Assembly (NCBI GenBank): GCA_035279665.1
Contig: DATEHI010000063.1
Span: forward strand, 1-26,648
Direction of reading: 5' to 3'
DNA length: 26,648 nucleotides
Source of the DNA: CF-13 sp035279665
GTDB taxonomy: Bacteria; Chloroflexota; Dormibacteria; CF-121
Position 1 is the first letter of the stretch, and every line of letters starts with the position of its first letter. The position numbers and the translations under genes were made by a program. Below, in pieces: positions 1 through 7,718 of the stretch. Under the pieces are notes generated by a model. That model was not told where the DNA came from and made no database searches. It saw only the letters and a program-made list of their open reading frames with translations.

Positions 1-39
1 TGCGGCATGCCGTTTCCATCGTAGCCCGATGCGAGTGGC

Positions 40-1386
40 TTAGCTGGAGAATCGCGCCTGCAGGGCGAGCAGTTCGGCCTGAGCCTGGGCCATCGCCGTT
101 GTCGGGCTGGCGCTGCCGAGCACCAGGTCGTGGAGATGCCGCTGCAGGACCGAGGACGCCTCGACGTAGTGCCCCAGCTTCGGCCGCGGGCGGGCATTGG
201 CCAGGTTGGTGAGGAAGACACCGATTTGCGGATTGGCTTTCCGCAGGTCGGCGGAATTCTGCAACGACGTCCAGATGGGGAGCTCGGCCGTTTGCTGGGC
301 CTGGACTTCGGGGCTGGTCAGGTAGCGAAGCCACGCGACCGCCAGGTCGGGATGGGCGCTGCCGGCGAGGACCGATAGGCCGAGGAAGCCGCTCACCGAC
401 GCCGCAGCCTGTCCCGTCGAGGCGGCGGCGGGGATGGGCGCGACCGATCCCTGCCCGATGATCTGCGAGTAGAGCGGATCGTTCATCGCCCCCCACACGA
501 AGTTCCAATTCGTCGTAAAGGCGACCCCACCAGAGAGGAAGGCTCGCATCGCGTCCGGTTCGTTGCTGGCGGCGACGTCGGTGCGCACCAGGTGCTCGTC
601 GATCAGTTGCCGCATGAAGGCCGCGGCGCGTTGCGCCGGTTGCTGGAGCAGCAACGGCTTTCCGCCGGCATCGAAGAGATCGCCGCCAAACTCCGCGGTG
701 ATCCGGACGAAGTCCGAGACGAGGCCCTCGTCCTGGGCCCAGGAGTCCGTGTAGGGCACCACGCGGTGGCGCAACGCTGTCATTTGGGTGTACCAGTCCT
801 CCAGGGTTTTGGGCGGATCATTGAACCCCGCGGCGCGCAGCTGGCCCTTGTTGTAGTAGAGGCTCTGGATGTTGAGCACGTGTGGCATCGCCCAGTTGGC
901 ACCCTTGAAGGAGAAGGCGTCGAGCAGGCTCGGCATGATGTCGGAGCGGGCGTCATCCGGGATCTGGTCCTTCAGGCTGAGGAGTTGATTGCGGTTCGCA
1001 AACTCCGGCACCCAGACCTGGTCGAGACCGACGACGTCATAGGGTGCCGGCTTCGACAAGCCGGCCGCCAGGATGCTCTCGTAGAGCTCGCGGTAATGCG
1101 CCGTCTCGATGGAGACGAACACCTTGTTGTCGTGGAGGGTCCGGAACTTGTTCGCCAGCGATTGCAGCACGGTCGTGTCGTAGCCGACCTGGTCGAAGAG
1201 CAGGGCGCGGATGACCGTCGCGCCAGGCGGCGGCGTGGGGGCCGTACTCCCGGGTCCCGTCCCGCAGGCGTCGAGCAGCGACGCCAGCGTGATGCCACCC
1301 GTCACGCCAAGGCCGACGCGGAGCCCGCGGTCAAGGAATGAACGGCGGGTGAAGCGGCGCGACGCCAGGGCATGCGTGTCGAACAC
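40..1386 (-). CDS. ABC-type extracellular solute-binding lipoprotein
   Basis: The 448-residue product looks like a family 1 (sugar/carbohydrate type) extracellular solute-binding protein. The N-terminus carries a twin-arginine-like motif (TRRSFLD, about residues 13-19), a hydrophobic stretch and a lipobox-like LLDAC, followed by a Gly/Ser/Thr/Pro linker, so it is probably exported folded and lipid-anchored outside the membrane. The body has typical family features such as YYNKGQLRAAGF and a late SAHPDLAVAWLRYLTSPE segment. The start is GTG; no in-frame ATG precedes the Tat motif and no clear Shine-Dalgarno is visible. No permease or ATPase genes lie to the right; partners could lie beyond the left edge. 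The substrate cannot be told from sequence. The family assignment is firm, the ligand unknown. Confidence 0.85.
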   Translation of the reverse strand: MFDTHALASRRFTRRSFLDRGLRVGLGVTGGITLASLLDACGTGPGSTAPTPPPGATVIRALLFDQVGYDTTVLQSLANKFRTLHDNKVFVSIETAHYRELYESILAAGLSKPAPYDVVGLDQVWVPEFANRNQLLSLKDQIPDDARSDIMPSLLDAFSFKGANWAMPHVLNIQSLYYNKGQLRAAGFNDPPKTLEDWYTQMTALRHRVVPYTDSWAQDEGLVSDFVRITAEFGGDLFDAGGKPLLLQQPAQRAAAFMRQLIDEHLVRTDVAASNEPDAMRAFLSGGVAFTTNWNFVWGAMNDPLYSQIIGQGSVAPIPAAASTGQAAASVSGFLGLSVLAGSAHPDLAVAWLRYLTSPEVQAQQTAELPIWTSLQNSADLRKANPQIGVFLTNLANARPRPKLGHYVEASSVLQRHLHDLVLGSASPTTAMAQAQAELLALQARFSS

Positions 1387-1505
1387 GTTGTCGTGAGGCT
1401 ATCAGCGGTTTGTTAACGGGCCTGTCGGGACGGGTCGGCGCGTAGCGACAATGCCGTCGCGGCCGGGTAACAAGCGGCCGTCCACGGTTGGGCCCCTGCA
1501 GTCCA

Positions 1506-1511
1506 TAGAAT
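1506..1511 (+). promoter_or_regulatory. -10 element TAGAAT, leaderless start
   Basis: TAGAAT lies exactly 6 nt before the ATG at 1518, so transcription would begin at or next to the start codon. There is no Shine-Dalgarno between them. A good -35 is not seen. The same spacing recurs at seven other genes in the window. Confidence 0.55.
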
Positions 1512-1517
1512 CGCCAG

Positions 1518-2426
1518 ATGGACGCTCGCTGGCTTGCCGGGATCTTCCCACCGATCGCCACGGCCTTCGCGCCGGACGGCGCGCTGCGGCCGCCGCCGGC
1601 CGGGTTTCTCGAGTTCCTCGGCGACGGCGGCCTGGATGGCGTGGTCGCGCTCGGATCGAACGGGGAGGCGGCGCAGTTGACCGAGGCCGAACGGCTGCAG
1701 GCGATCGGAAACGTGCGCAGCACCCTGCCGCCGCCGCTGCGACTGATCGCCGGGACGGGCGCGGAATCGACGTGGGCGACCATCGAACGGACGCGGGCGG
1801 CCGCCGCGGAAGGGGCGGAAGCCGCGCTCGTGATTGCCCCCAGCTACTTCCGGCGCCAGCTCACGGTGGAGGCGCTGCGCGCCCACTACCACGCGGTGGC
1901 CGAGGCGAGCCCGATCCCGATCCTGATCTACAACGTTCCGGTCCACATGGGCTACGACCTCGGCGCGGATTGGATCGTGCGGCTGGCCGGACACGCCAAT
2001 ATTGCGGGGATCAAGGACTCGTCCGGTGACATCGCGCGGCTGCCCCGGTTGCGCGAGCAGCTCGGGACCGATTTCATCCTGCTGGCCGGCGCGGGCGAGA
2101 AGTTGCTCGACGCGCTCGAGGCGGGGGCCGACGGCGCCATCGCCGCGCTCGCCAACCTGGCCCCGCGGGCCTCCGCCGGCATACGCAAGGCGTGGCGGGA
2201 GCACCATCTCGACCAGGCGCGCCAGCTGCAGCGCACTATCGCTCCGCTGGGCGAGGCTCTCAGCGGCGGCTACGGCGTCCCCGGGCTCAAGGCCGCACTG
2301 CGCCTGCTGGGATATGACCACGGCGACCCGCGCGCGCCGCTGCCTCCGCTCCCGGCGACGGAGCTTCCTGCCCTCCGGCGCCTGCTGGAGGACGCCAAAC
2401 TCATGCCGCGGGCGCTCGCCTCGTGA
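1518..2426 (+). CDS. Dihydrodipicolinate synthase / N-acetylneuraminate lyase family aldolase
   Basis: The 302-residue protein is a class I (Schiff-base) TIM-barrel lyase of the DapA/NanA superfamily. Visible motifs are the substrate-carboxylate loop GSNGE (residues 46-50), the catalytic Tyr138 in IYNVP, and the Schiff-base Lys166 in GIKDSSGD. Length matches the family (about 290-310). The loop reads Ser-Asn where true DapA enzymes usually have Thr-Thr, so the substrate may be another 2-keto acid rather than aspartate semialdehyde; I do not assign dapA. The start is set by a TAGAAT -10 box 6 nt upstream. Its stop overlaps the GTG start of the downstream rhomboid gene by 4 nt (GTGA), which indicates translational coupling. 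Confidence 0.88.
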   Translation: MDARWLAGIFPPIATAFAPDGALRPPPAGFLEFLGDGGLDGVVALGSNGEAAQLTEAERLQAIGNVRSTLPPPLRLIAGTGAESTWATIERTRAAAAEGAEAALVIAPSYFRRQLTVEALRAHYHAVAEASPIPILIYNVPVHMGYDLGADWIVRLAGHANIAGIKDSSGDIARLPRLREQLGTDFILLAGAGEKLLDALEAGADGAIAALANLAPRASAGIRKAWREHHLDQARQLQRTIAPLGEALSGGYGVPGLKAALRLLGYDHGDPRAPLPPLPATELPALRRLLEDAKLMPRALAS

Positions 2427-3088
2427 TCCCCCTGCGCGATTACAACCCGACCCGCCGGCCGTCCCTCCTGACCTGGGGCCTGATCCTGATCAATTTCGCC
2501 GTCTACTTCTACCTTGCCCAAAACCCGGTGATGAATGAGAACGCGATTGCACAGTATGCTGTCACCCCGGCTGACATCACTGCCGGGCGGCACCTCGGCA
2601 CGCTCATCACGTCGATGTTTCTGCATGCCAGCCTCCTGCATGTTGGCGGCAACATGCTGTTCCTCTGGATCTTCGGCAACAACGTCGAGGACAAGCTGGG
2701 CGAGATCAAGTTCCTGGTCATCTATTTCGCCGCGGGGATCGCCGGCAGCTTGCTGCAGGTCTACATCACCCCCACGTCAACCGTGCCGATGCTGGGTGCG
2801 AGCGGCGCGATCTCCGGCATCCTGGCGGCCTACGTCCTCTACTTCCCGCGGGCGCGCGTGCTGACCTTCATCGTTCCCTTCTTCTTCATTACGATTTCCG
2901 CCTATCTGGTCATCGGGTACTGGATCGGGCTGCAATTGTTCGACGCCTTCCTGGGCCTGGGCGTCACCGGCGGTGGCGTGGCGTACTTCGCCCATATCGG
3001 TGGTTTCGCCAGCGGACTGATCCTGGCTGTCCTGCTGCGGCCGCGTGAACATCCGGACCCCCACCCGGGCTTTCCTGGGTACGTGTAG
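2423..3088 (+). CDS. Rhomboid family intramembrane serine protease
   Basis: The 221-residue polytopic protein has the rhomboid core. The HVGGNM motif of TM2 is at residues 73-78, the catalytic Ser127 lies in GASGAISG, and the catalytic His191 lies in HIGGFASG. Six or so hydrophobic segments can be seen, with the first at about residues 15-32 after a short basic N-terminus. Rhomboids cleave transmembrane helices within the bilayer; the target here is unknown. It starts with GTG inside the stop codon of the upstream aldolase gene, so the two form a coupled operon with no obvious functional link. The C-terminal tail is short and proline-rich. It ends 25 nt before the convergent DUF1444 gene. Confidence 0.93.
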   Translation: MIPLRDYNPTRRPSLLTWGLILINFAVYFYLAQNPVMNENAIAQYAVTPADITAGRHLGTLITSMFLHASLLHVGGNMLFLWIFGNNVEDKLGEIKFLVIYFAAGIAGSLLQVYITPTSTVPMLGASGAISGILAAYVLYFPRARVLTFIVPFFFITISAYLVIGYWIGLQLFDAFLGLGVTGGGVAYFAHIGGFASGLILAVLLRPREHPDPHPGFPGYV

Positions 3089-3113
3089 CGGCGGCGGACG
3101 CGGCGCAGGCGCG

Positions 3114-3917
3114 CTAGCGGGCGTACTGCCGGATGCGGCCGCTCTCGACGCAGAACAGGTGGTCCGACACCGGGAAGGCGGCCTCACGGTGACGTTCCTG
3201 GACGTCGTGGCGGAGCCGTCCCATCAGCTGCGCCTGCTGGCCAGCGGCGATGAGGGAGCCGCGCTCCGGCACACCGACAACCGGCACGTCCTCCAGCATC
3301 TCCTCCAGCCAGGCCCAGACCTCGGGGAGGAGCATCAGCGCCGCCCCGTAGGGCCGAGGGTCGACATAACTCAACATCAGCATCTTCGAACGGCCCTCTT
3401 TGTCGGTTTCCAGGCCGGTGAACTTCATGCCGTTGCGAAACATCAGCGCCAGGTTGCCCAGCGCGATGAGTTCCACATGGTCCCGGCCGACGTTCCAGGC
3501 CGCCAGGTCCTGGGGCAACAGGTAGCGCATGCCCTGGGCGTAGTGGGCGGCATAGGTGACGACCATGTCGTTGAGCATCCGTCGGTAGACGACCGGGCCG
3601 CCCGCCGACTCGAGAAAACTGGCGGGCCGCAGCACCGGCAGGATGAGCGGGGCACCGAAGAGCGCCTCGCTGTCGCACTCCTGGTCAAGCCGGCGAAGGC
3701 GCGCCGCGAAAAGCCGATCCAGCGCGCCCGGTTGCTCGCGGTACTGCTGGTAAAAGCTGTCGAGGTTGAAGCGCAGGTCGCCTTCGCGGACGCGGCGAAT
3801 CGTCAGCTGAAAAGGCTCGGGCCCTTTCTTGACGGTCCAACCCGGGCGCAGCGCCGTCAAGCGCTTGAGCACGTGGTTCTCGAAGTCGTGGGCGTTCATC
3901 GTCGTCTGCTGGCCCAT
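3114..3917 (-). CDS. DUF1444 (YtpQ-like) family protein
   Basis: The 267-residue cytoplasmic protein resembles DUF1444/YtpQ proteins, of unknown function. It shares the family's overall plan: a short N-terminal alpha/beta part, a PVLRPASF segment near residue 92, a YRLL/YLLPQDL-type region followed by a conserved Asn-Leu (ALGNLAL), then DVPVVGVPERGSLIAAG and a closing PVSDHLFCVESGRI strand pair. No signal peptide or membrane segment is present. It starts at ATG 3917 (another in-frame ATG lies 6 codons in); TTACAT sits 5 nt upstream and could be a -10 for a leaderless message. It is divergent from the metallopeptidase gene, 55 nt away. Family membership is judged from remembered motifs, so moderately sure. 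Confidence 0.72.
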   Translation of the reverse strand: MGQQTTMNAHDFENHVLKRLTALRPGWTVKKGPEPFQLTIRRVREGDLRFNLDSFYQQYREQPGALDRLFAARLRRLDQECDSEALFGAPLILPVLRPASFLESAGGPVVYRRMLNDMVVTYAAHYAQGMRYLLPQDLAAWNVGRDHVELIALGNLALMFRNGMKFTGLETDKEGRSKMLMLSYVDPRPYGAALMLLPEVWAWLEEMLEDVPVVGVPERGSLIAAGQQAQLMGRLRHDVQERHREAAFPVSDHLFCVESGRIRQYAR

Positions 3918-3922
3918 TGCCG

Positions 3923-3928
3923 ATGTAA
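3923..3928 (-). promoter_or_regulatory. Possible -10 element TTACAT before the DUF1444 gene
   Basis: Reading leftward, TTACAT is followed by 5 nt and the ATG at 3917. It resembles the TANNAT starts elsewhere but differs at position 2 and has shorter spacing, so it is a weak candidate. Confidence 0.3.
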
Positions 3929-3972
3929 CGGGGTCCCGGAGGTAGGCTTGCAGGCTCCGCTCCGTAACGAAG

Positions 3973-4686
3973 ATGCCGCTTAGCCGCTGGTTCCGCGGCG
4001 GCGCGCCGAGCCTGCGAGACCGGGTGGTGAAGGGTCTACAACAGGCTCGCGACGGTGACGCGGATGGCGCGATCGAAACAATTGCCGAAAGGTTTTCCGA
4101 GGCGCTCGAGGAGCTTCGCGCCCTGCGGGAGGGGGTGGACGCGGGCTGGCTGCGGCTCGCCGCCCGGCTGGCCTACCGCGCCGGCGACATGCCGCTGGCG
4201 GCGGATTTCGCGCAGCAGGCGCTCGCGCGCGAGGAGGACGCCGCGACCTGGAACCTGCTGGGGCGGATCCGGGTCTGGCTCGATGCTGGCGACGCCATCA
4301 CGGCCTTTGCGCGTGCGGCGGCGTTGCGGCCGCAACATTACGGGATTCCGCATCGCGTCTCGCGCGACCATTTTGCACGTCTCGCCGAGAAGGCGCTCGC
4401 CGGCATCCCGCAAACCTTCCAGGCGCAGATGTCCAACACCATGATCGTGGTCGATGACCTGCCCGACATCGACGCCGTCCGCGAGGGAGAGGATCCGGAC
4501 CTACTCGGCCTCTACGAGGGCGCAACCGTGCTCGAACACGGTCTGCCGGAGCGGATTGTGCTCTACCAGCGAAACCACGAGAACGTCGTCGCCAATGACC
4601 GGGAGCTGGCGGAAGAGGTGCGCGAGACGATGCGGCACGAGGTCGGGCACCACTTCGGTATGGCCGAAGACGAGCTACCGTACTGA
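3973..4686 (+). CDS. Metallopeptidase family (zincin-like, DUF1025-type) protein with helical-repeat N-terminus
   Basis: The 237-residue protein ends in a minimal zincin domain. The zinc site HEVGHHFGMAEDEL (residues 222-235) has the HExxH core followed by the family's HFG..EDEL context. Minimal members of this family are about 110-130 residues, so about 110 extra residues precede the domain. That part is alpha-helical and reads like TPR repeats (AARLAYRAGDMPLAADFAQQALAREEDAATWNLLGR), suggesting a protein-binding module fused to the peptidase. No signal peptide is seen, so it is probably cytoplasmic. The ATG start is 55 nt from the divergent DUF1444 gene; the ribosome site is weak. Family firm, substrate unknown. 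Confidence 0.85.
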   Translation: MPLSRWFRGGAPSLRDRVVKGLQQARDGDADGAIETIAERFSEALEELRALREGVDAGWLRLAARLAYRAGDMPLAADFAQQALAREEDAATWNLLGRIRVWLDAGDAITAFARAAALRPQHYGIPHRVSRDHFARLAEKALAGIPQTFQAQMSNTMIVVDDLPDIDAVREGEDPDLLGLYEGATVLEHGLPERIVLYQRNHENVVANDRELAEEVRETMRHEVGHHFGMAEDELPY

Positions 4687-4700
4687 GGCCCCCACCCTAC

Positions 4701-4722
4701 CCTCCCCCGCACGCGGGGGAGG
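4701..4722. repeat. Perfect 10-bp palindrome between convergent genes
   Basis: CCTCCCCCGC, a 2-nt spacer AC, then GCGGGGGAGG form a near-uninterrupted hairpin in the 45-nt gap between two convergent stops. A T tract lies on the wrong side for a standard terminator on the minus strand and is absent on the plus strand. It may still stop or stabilise both messages, or be a dispersed palindromic element. Confidence 0.55.
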
Positions 4723-4731
4723 AAAAGCACA

Positions 4732-5544
4732 CTAGGTTTTGATGGGGAATGGGTTGCCGGACGGCGGCAGCACGAGCGTTCCGCCCTGGTCGATTTTCGT
4801 GAGCGCCGCGATGAAGTCGTTGAACCCCTGCTGCGGGTCGTAGCCGGCCAGCGACTGGTAGGTCGCGCCCAGTGTCGCGCCTCCCGCTCCGCAGACCGTC
4901 GTCCAATCGAACGTCAGCTGGGTGTGCAGGTAATAAAGGAAGAGGTCACCGCACCCGGCCGCGATCTGGTCGGTGTCGCCGGCGGAGTTGTCGTTGACGT
5001 AGTCCCGGTGTCCCTGCGCCCACCAGTCCTGCTCGGTCGGATTGAACTCCGCTGCGATCTCCGGATGGCGCTCGAACGCCAGCACGCGCGAGAGGGATTC
5101 GCCGTTGGTCACCGCGCAGTCCCAGCCATTGTTGATGGCCGCCTCGAAAACCTCGACGATCTCCGCCGTCAGGAAGCCCGGCGCCCGCACCGGGTCCGAG
5201 AGCACGTGGACATCGGTGCCGGCGCAGGTCATGTGATAGGCACCGCCGGCGTTGGGATCCGCGTAGACGTAAAAGGGCAGGCTCGGTGGCGTGAGCCCGC
5301 CGAACCACACCTGGGTGGCCGCGTAGTCGCGCTCGGCGCTGTCGAGCATCGCTTGCGCCGCGGCATCGCCATCCGTGGTTCCATCAGAGAAGACAATGAA
5401 ATTTTGCGTTTGCCCTGCCTTGGCCTGGCCCAGCGCCGCCGGATGCCGGCGCTGGTGGGCCTGGGCCGCGTTCGCCGATAGGGTCAGGCCGGGAGGCATG
5501 AAGACGCGCGCCTGAGCCTTTGAGCCGAAGAGGCTTCGCAGCAT
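4732..5544 (-). CDS. Protein of unknown function, possibly an inactive zincin-like fold
   Basis: A 270-residue product that I do not recognise. The open frame extends further upstream, but that part overlaps dodecin; I chose ATG 5544, 14 nt after the dodecin stop (next in-frame ATG 5499). There is no signal peptide or membrane segment. It has four cysteines spread through the body (YHMTCAG, NGWDCAV, AAGCGDL, TTVCGAG), which could form disulfides. The central segment AEIVEVFEAAINNGW, followed by NGESLSRVLA, has the layout of a peptidase active-site helix but has no HExxH, so zincin-like catalysis is not expected. It is the last gene of the leftward transketolase-dodecin group, so it is probably co-transcribed. 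Function unknown. Confidence 0.7.
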   Translation of the reverse strand: MLRSLFGSKAQARVFMPPGLTLSANAAQAHQRRHPAALGQAKAGQTQNFIVFSDGTTDGDAAAQAMLDSAERDYAATQVWFGGLTPPSLPFYVYADPNAGGAYHMTCAGTDVHVLSDPVRAPGFLTAEIVEVFEAAINNGWDCAVTNGESLSRVLAFERHPEIAAEFNPTEQDWWAQGHRDYVNDNSAGDTDQIAAGCGDLFLYYLHTQLTFDWTTVCGAGGATLGATYQSLAGYDPQQGFNDFIAALTKIDQGGTLVLPPSGNPFPIKT

Positions 5545-5558
5545 GGCCGGCGGGTGCC

Positions 5559-5792
5559 CTAGGCCTTTTTCTTCGAGGTGCTGGCGGCGGCGCGCTCGAT
5601 GCGGAAGCCGATCCTGACCTGCACCTGGTACTCCGTGAGGCGATTGTTCTGGACGACCGCCTTCGAGGACACCACCTCCACCGTCTCGATGCCGCGCAGC
5701 GTCTTGGCCGCCTCGTTGACGGCCTCGCGCGCGGCGTCGCTCCAACTCTGCTTCGAGGTCCCCACCAGCTCCAGGATTTTCAGAACGGCCAT
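5559..5792 (-). CDS. Dodecin family protein
   Basis: The 77-residue protein matches dodecins, small dodecameric flavin-binding or flavin-storage proteins. The family opening (MAVLKILELVGTS), Trp17 in SWSDAAREAV, AAKTLRGI and the final strand TEYQVQVRIGF are all present, with Gln56 at the usual position. The aromatic residue that stacks on flavin in archaeal and mycobacterial dodecins (Trp in RWFEVV) is replaced here: the segment reads ETVEVV. A Lys/Ser/Ala-rich tail (STSKKKA) follows the fold. It starts 9 nt after the transketolase stop, so it is very likely co-transcribed with it. Family assignment is secure; flavin binding is uncertain. Confidence 0.9.
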   Translation of the reverse strand: MAVLKILELVGTSKQSWSDAAREAVNEAAKTLRGIETVEVVSSKAVVQNNRLTEYQVQVRIGFRIERAAASTSKKKA

Positions 5793-5801
5793 TGCTCCCT
5801 C

Positions 5802-7676
5802 CTATATTCCGTAGAGTCGCTTCGCGGCCGCCACGATGTGACGCGCCGAGATCTCCGCTTTCTCCATCAGCTCCACCGGCTTTCCTGAACCCGGCAGCCC
5901 GCGCACCGCGAGGTGCACGATCCGCGGCGGGCTCATGTCCGAGGCCAGGGCTTCCATCACGGCGGCGCCCAGGCCCCCCTCGGGGTAGTGGTCCTCGACG
6001 ACCACCAGGCGGCCCCGCGTCTGAGCCGCCGCCTCTTGCAGCGTCACCTTGTCGACCGGCTTGACACTGTACAGGTCGATGACGCGCGTCTTGATGCCCT
6101 CACGTTCGAGCTCGTCGGCCGCGGCCAGGCAGTTGTGCAGGGTCACACCCGCCCCCACCAGCGTCACCCGGTCGTTCGGATCGCTGCGGACCAGCTTCGA
6201 GCCGCCGATGGGGAACTTCGTCCCCTGGTCATAGAGCACGGGATACGCGCCCCGGGTGGTGCGGAGATAGCTGATCCCCGGTTGGTCGGCCATCGCACTG
6301 ACCAGCTGGGCGGTCGAGGTGGCATCCGACGGATAAAGGACGGTCGAGCCGTGGATCGCCCGCATCATCGCCAGGTCCTCGAGCGCCATTTGCGACGGCC
6401 CATCCTCCCCTATCTCGACGCCGGCATGCGACCCGGCGAGCCGGATATTCGCTTGCGAGATCGCCCCCATGCGGATGAAGTCGTAGGCGCGGCTGAAGAA
6501 GGCGGCGAAGGTCGAGGCGAACGGGATGTAGTGGCGCACGCTCATCCCGATCGCCGCGGCGACGAGCTGCTGCTCAGCGATGAAGATCTCGAAGTAGCGC
6601 TCCGGGTAGGCCTTGGCGAACTCTTCGGCAAAGGTGGAGTTGCTGACCTCGCCGTCCATCGCGACCACGGTCGGCCGCGCCCCCAGCGCCTTCAGCGTAT
6701 CCCCGTACGCCTTCCGGGTCGCGACCTTGTCTCCCTTCTGATAGGTGGGGAGTGTGATCTCGACCTTCGCATCCTTGATGGCGGGCTCACCCGGCTCGGG
6801 CTTCATGCCGTCGACGCGGAGGTGGCGCACGCCGCCTAGCTCGGTGATGGCGCGCTCCGCCATATCGGCGGGCAAGGCCTTGCCGTGCCAGCCATCTTTG
6901 TTTTCGATCTCGCTGAAGCCTTTGCCCTTGACGGTGCGCGCGATCACGACCGTCGGCTTGGCCGTGGCCTGGCGAGCCTGCTGCAGGGCCTGATCGATCT
7001 GGTCCAGGTCGTGACCGTCGATGACGATGGCGCGACCACCGAAGGCCTGGACCCGGTCGCGGTAGACATCGGTTTGCCACTCGTATTCGGTGGGGCCGCG
7101 CTGGCCGAGGCGATTGATGTCGAAGATGGCGGTGAAGTTCGAGAGTCCGTGATAACTCGCCTTGTCCAGCCCCTCCCAGATCGATCCCTCAGCCAGCTCG
7201 CTATCGCCGGTGAGCGTCCAGACGTGGTAGGGCAGCTGGTCGAGCTTGCGACCCGCGAGCGCGACGCCGACGGCGATCGGCAAGCCCTGGCCGAGTGAGC
7301 CGGTGGCGACGTCGACCCAGGGCAGGATCGGGGTGGGATGCCCCTCGAGCCGCGATCCGAACTTGCGGAAGGTGAGCAGCTCATCATCGCTGACCACGCC
7401 GACCGCTTTGTAGATGGCGTAGAGCAAGGGCGAGGCATGGCCCTTGGAGAAGATCAGGTGGTCATTGTTGGGTTGCCTGGGGTCGTTCCAGTCGTAGCGG
7501 AAATAGCGGGTGATGAGCACGGCCATCAGGTCGGCGGCCGACATCGATGAGGTGGGGTGGCCGGAACCAGCGGCGGTGCTGGACCGGATGCTGTCGACTC
7601 GCAACTGCTGCCCGAGTTCCCGGATGAAATCGAGGCCCTGGGTCGCGTGGACCTCGCTGACCGAGCTCTTTGCCAT
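5802..7676 (-). CDS. tkt: Transketolase (full length, ThDP-dependent)
   Basis: The 624-residue protein holds both transketolase halves and moves two-carbon units between sugar phosphates in the pentose phosphate pathway. Conserved features in order are GSGHPTSSMSAADL (His40), FSKGHASP (His80), GSLGQG (127-132), the ThDP/metal motif GDSELAEG..WEG with Asn188, KGKGFSEIENKDGWHG, and in the pyrimidine-binding half the catalytic Glu368 in IAEQQ, then SHAGVEIGEDGPSQMALED. The metal motif reads GDSE instead of the commoner GDGE. At 624 residues it is like the mammalian/short type rather than the about 660-residue E. coli type. A GGGGTGAG ribosome site precedes the ATG. It lies 42 nt behind the helicase and 9 nt before dodecin. 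Confidence 0.95.
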   Translation of the reverse strand: MAKSSVSEVHATQGLDFIRELGQQLRVDSIRSSTAAGSGHPTSSMSAADLMAVLITRYFRYDWNDPRQPNNDHLIFSKGHASPLLYAIYKAVGVVSDDELLTFRKFGSRLEGHPTPILPWVDVATGSLGQGLPIAVGVALAGRKLDQLPYHVWTLTGDSELAEGSIWEGLDKASYHGLSNFTAIFDINRLGQRGPTEYEWQTDVYRDRVQAFGGRAIVIDGHDLDQIDQALQQARQATAKPTVVIARTVKGKGFSEIENKDGWHGKALPADMAERAITELGGVRHLRVDGMKPEPGEPAIKDAKVEITLPTYQKGDKVATRKAYGDTLKALGARPTVVAMDGEVSNSTFAEEFAKAYPERYFEIFIAEQQLVAAAIGMSVRHYIPFASTFAAFFSRAYDFIRMGAISQANIRLAGSHAGVEIGEDGPSQMALEDLAMMRAIHGSTVLYPSDATSTAQLVSAMADQPGISYLRTTRGAYPVLYDQGTKFPIGGSKLVRSDPNDRVTLVGAGVTLHNCLAAADELEREGIKTRVIDLYSVKPVDKVTLQEAAAQTRGRLVVVEDHYPEGGLGAAVMEALASDMSPPRIVHLAVRGLPGSGKPVELMEKAEISARHIVAAAKRLYGI

Positions 7677-7718
7677 CAGCTCACCCCGCTGTAGTTATTG
7701 ACGCCCCTCTTGGTTAGA

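Noticed and set aside
592..1341. 249-codon plus-strand frame over the solute-binding protein gene
   Set aside because: Its translation is Arg/Val/Glu-rich with no family features, while the minus strand gives a full lipoprotein.
1397..1406. Third copy of the GCTATCAGC core of the surface-gene upstream box, near the solute-binding protein start
   Set aside because: Only 9 nt match, the flank differs, and its orientation and distance to the start differ from the other two copies; likely chance.
1413..2321. 302-codon minus-strand frame over the aldolase gene
   Set aside because: Antisense shadow of a gene with clear catalytic motifs.
3045..3983. 312-codon plus-strand frame over the DUF1444 gene
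   Set aside because: Shadow frame; composition is that of reverse-complemented GC-rich coding sequence.
5913..6839. 308-codon plus-strand frame over transketolase
   Set aside because: Shadow frame with no recognisable domain; transketolase motifs are continuous on the other strand.
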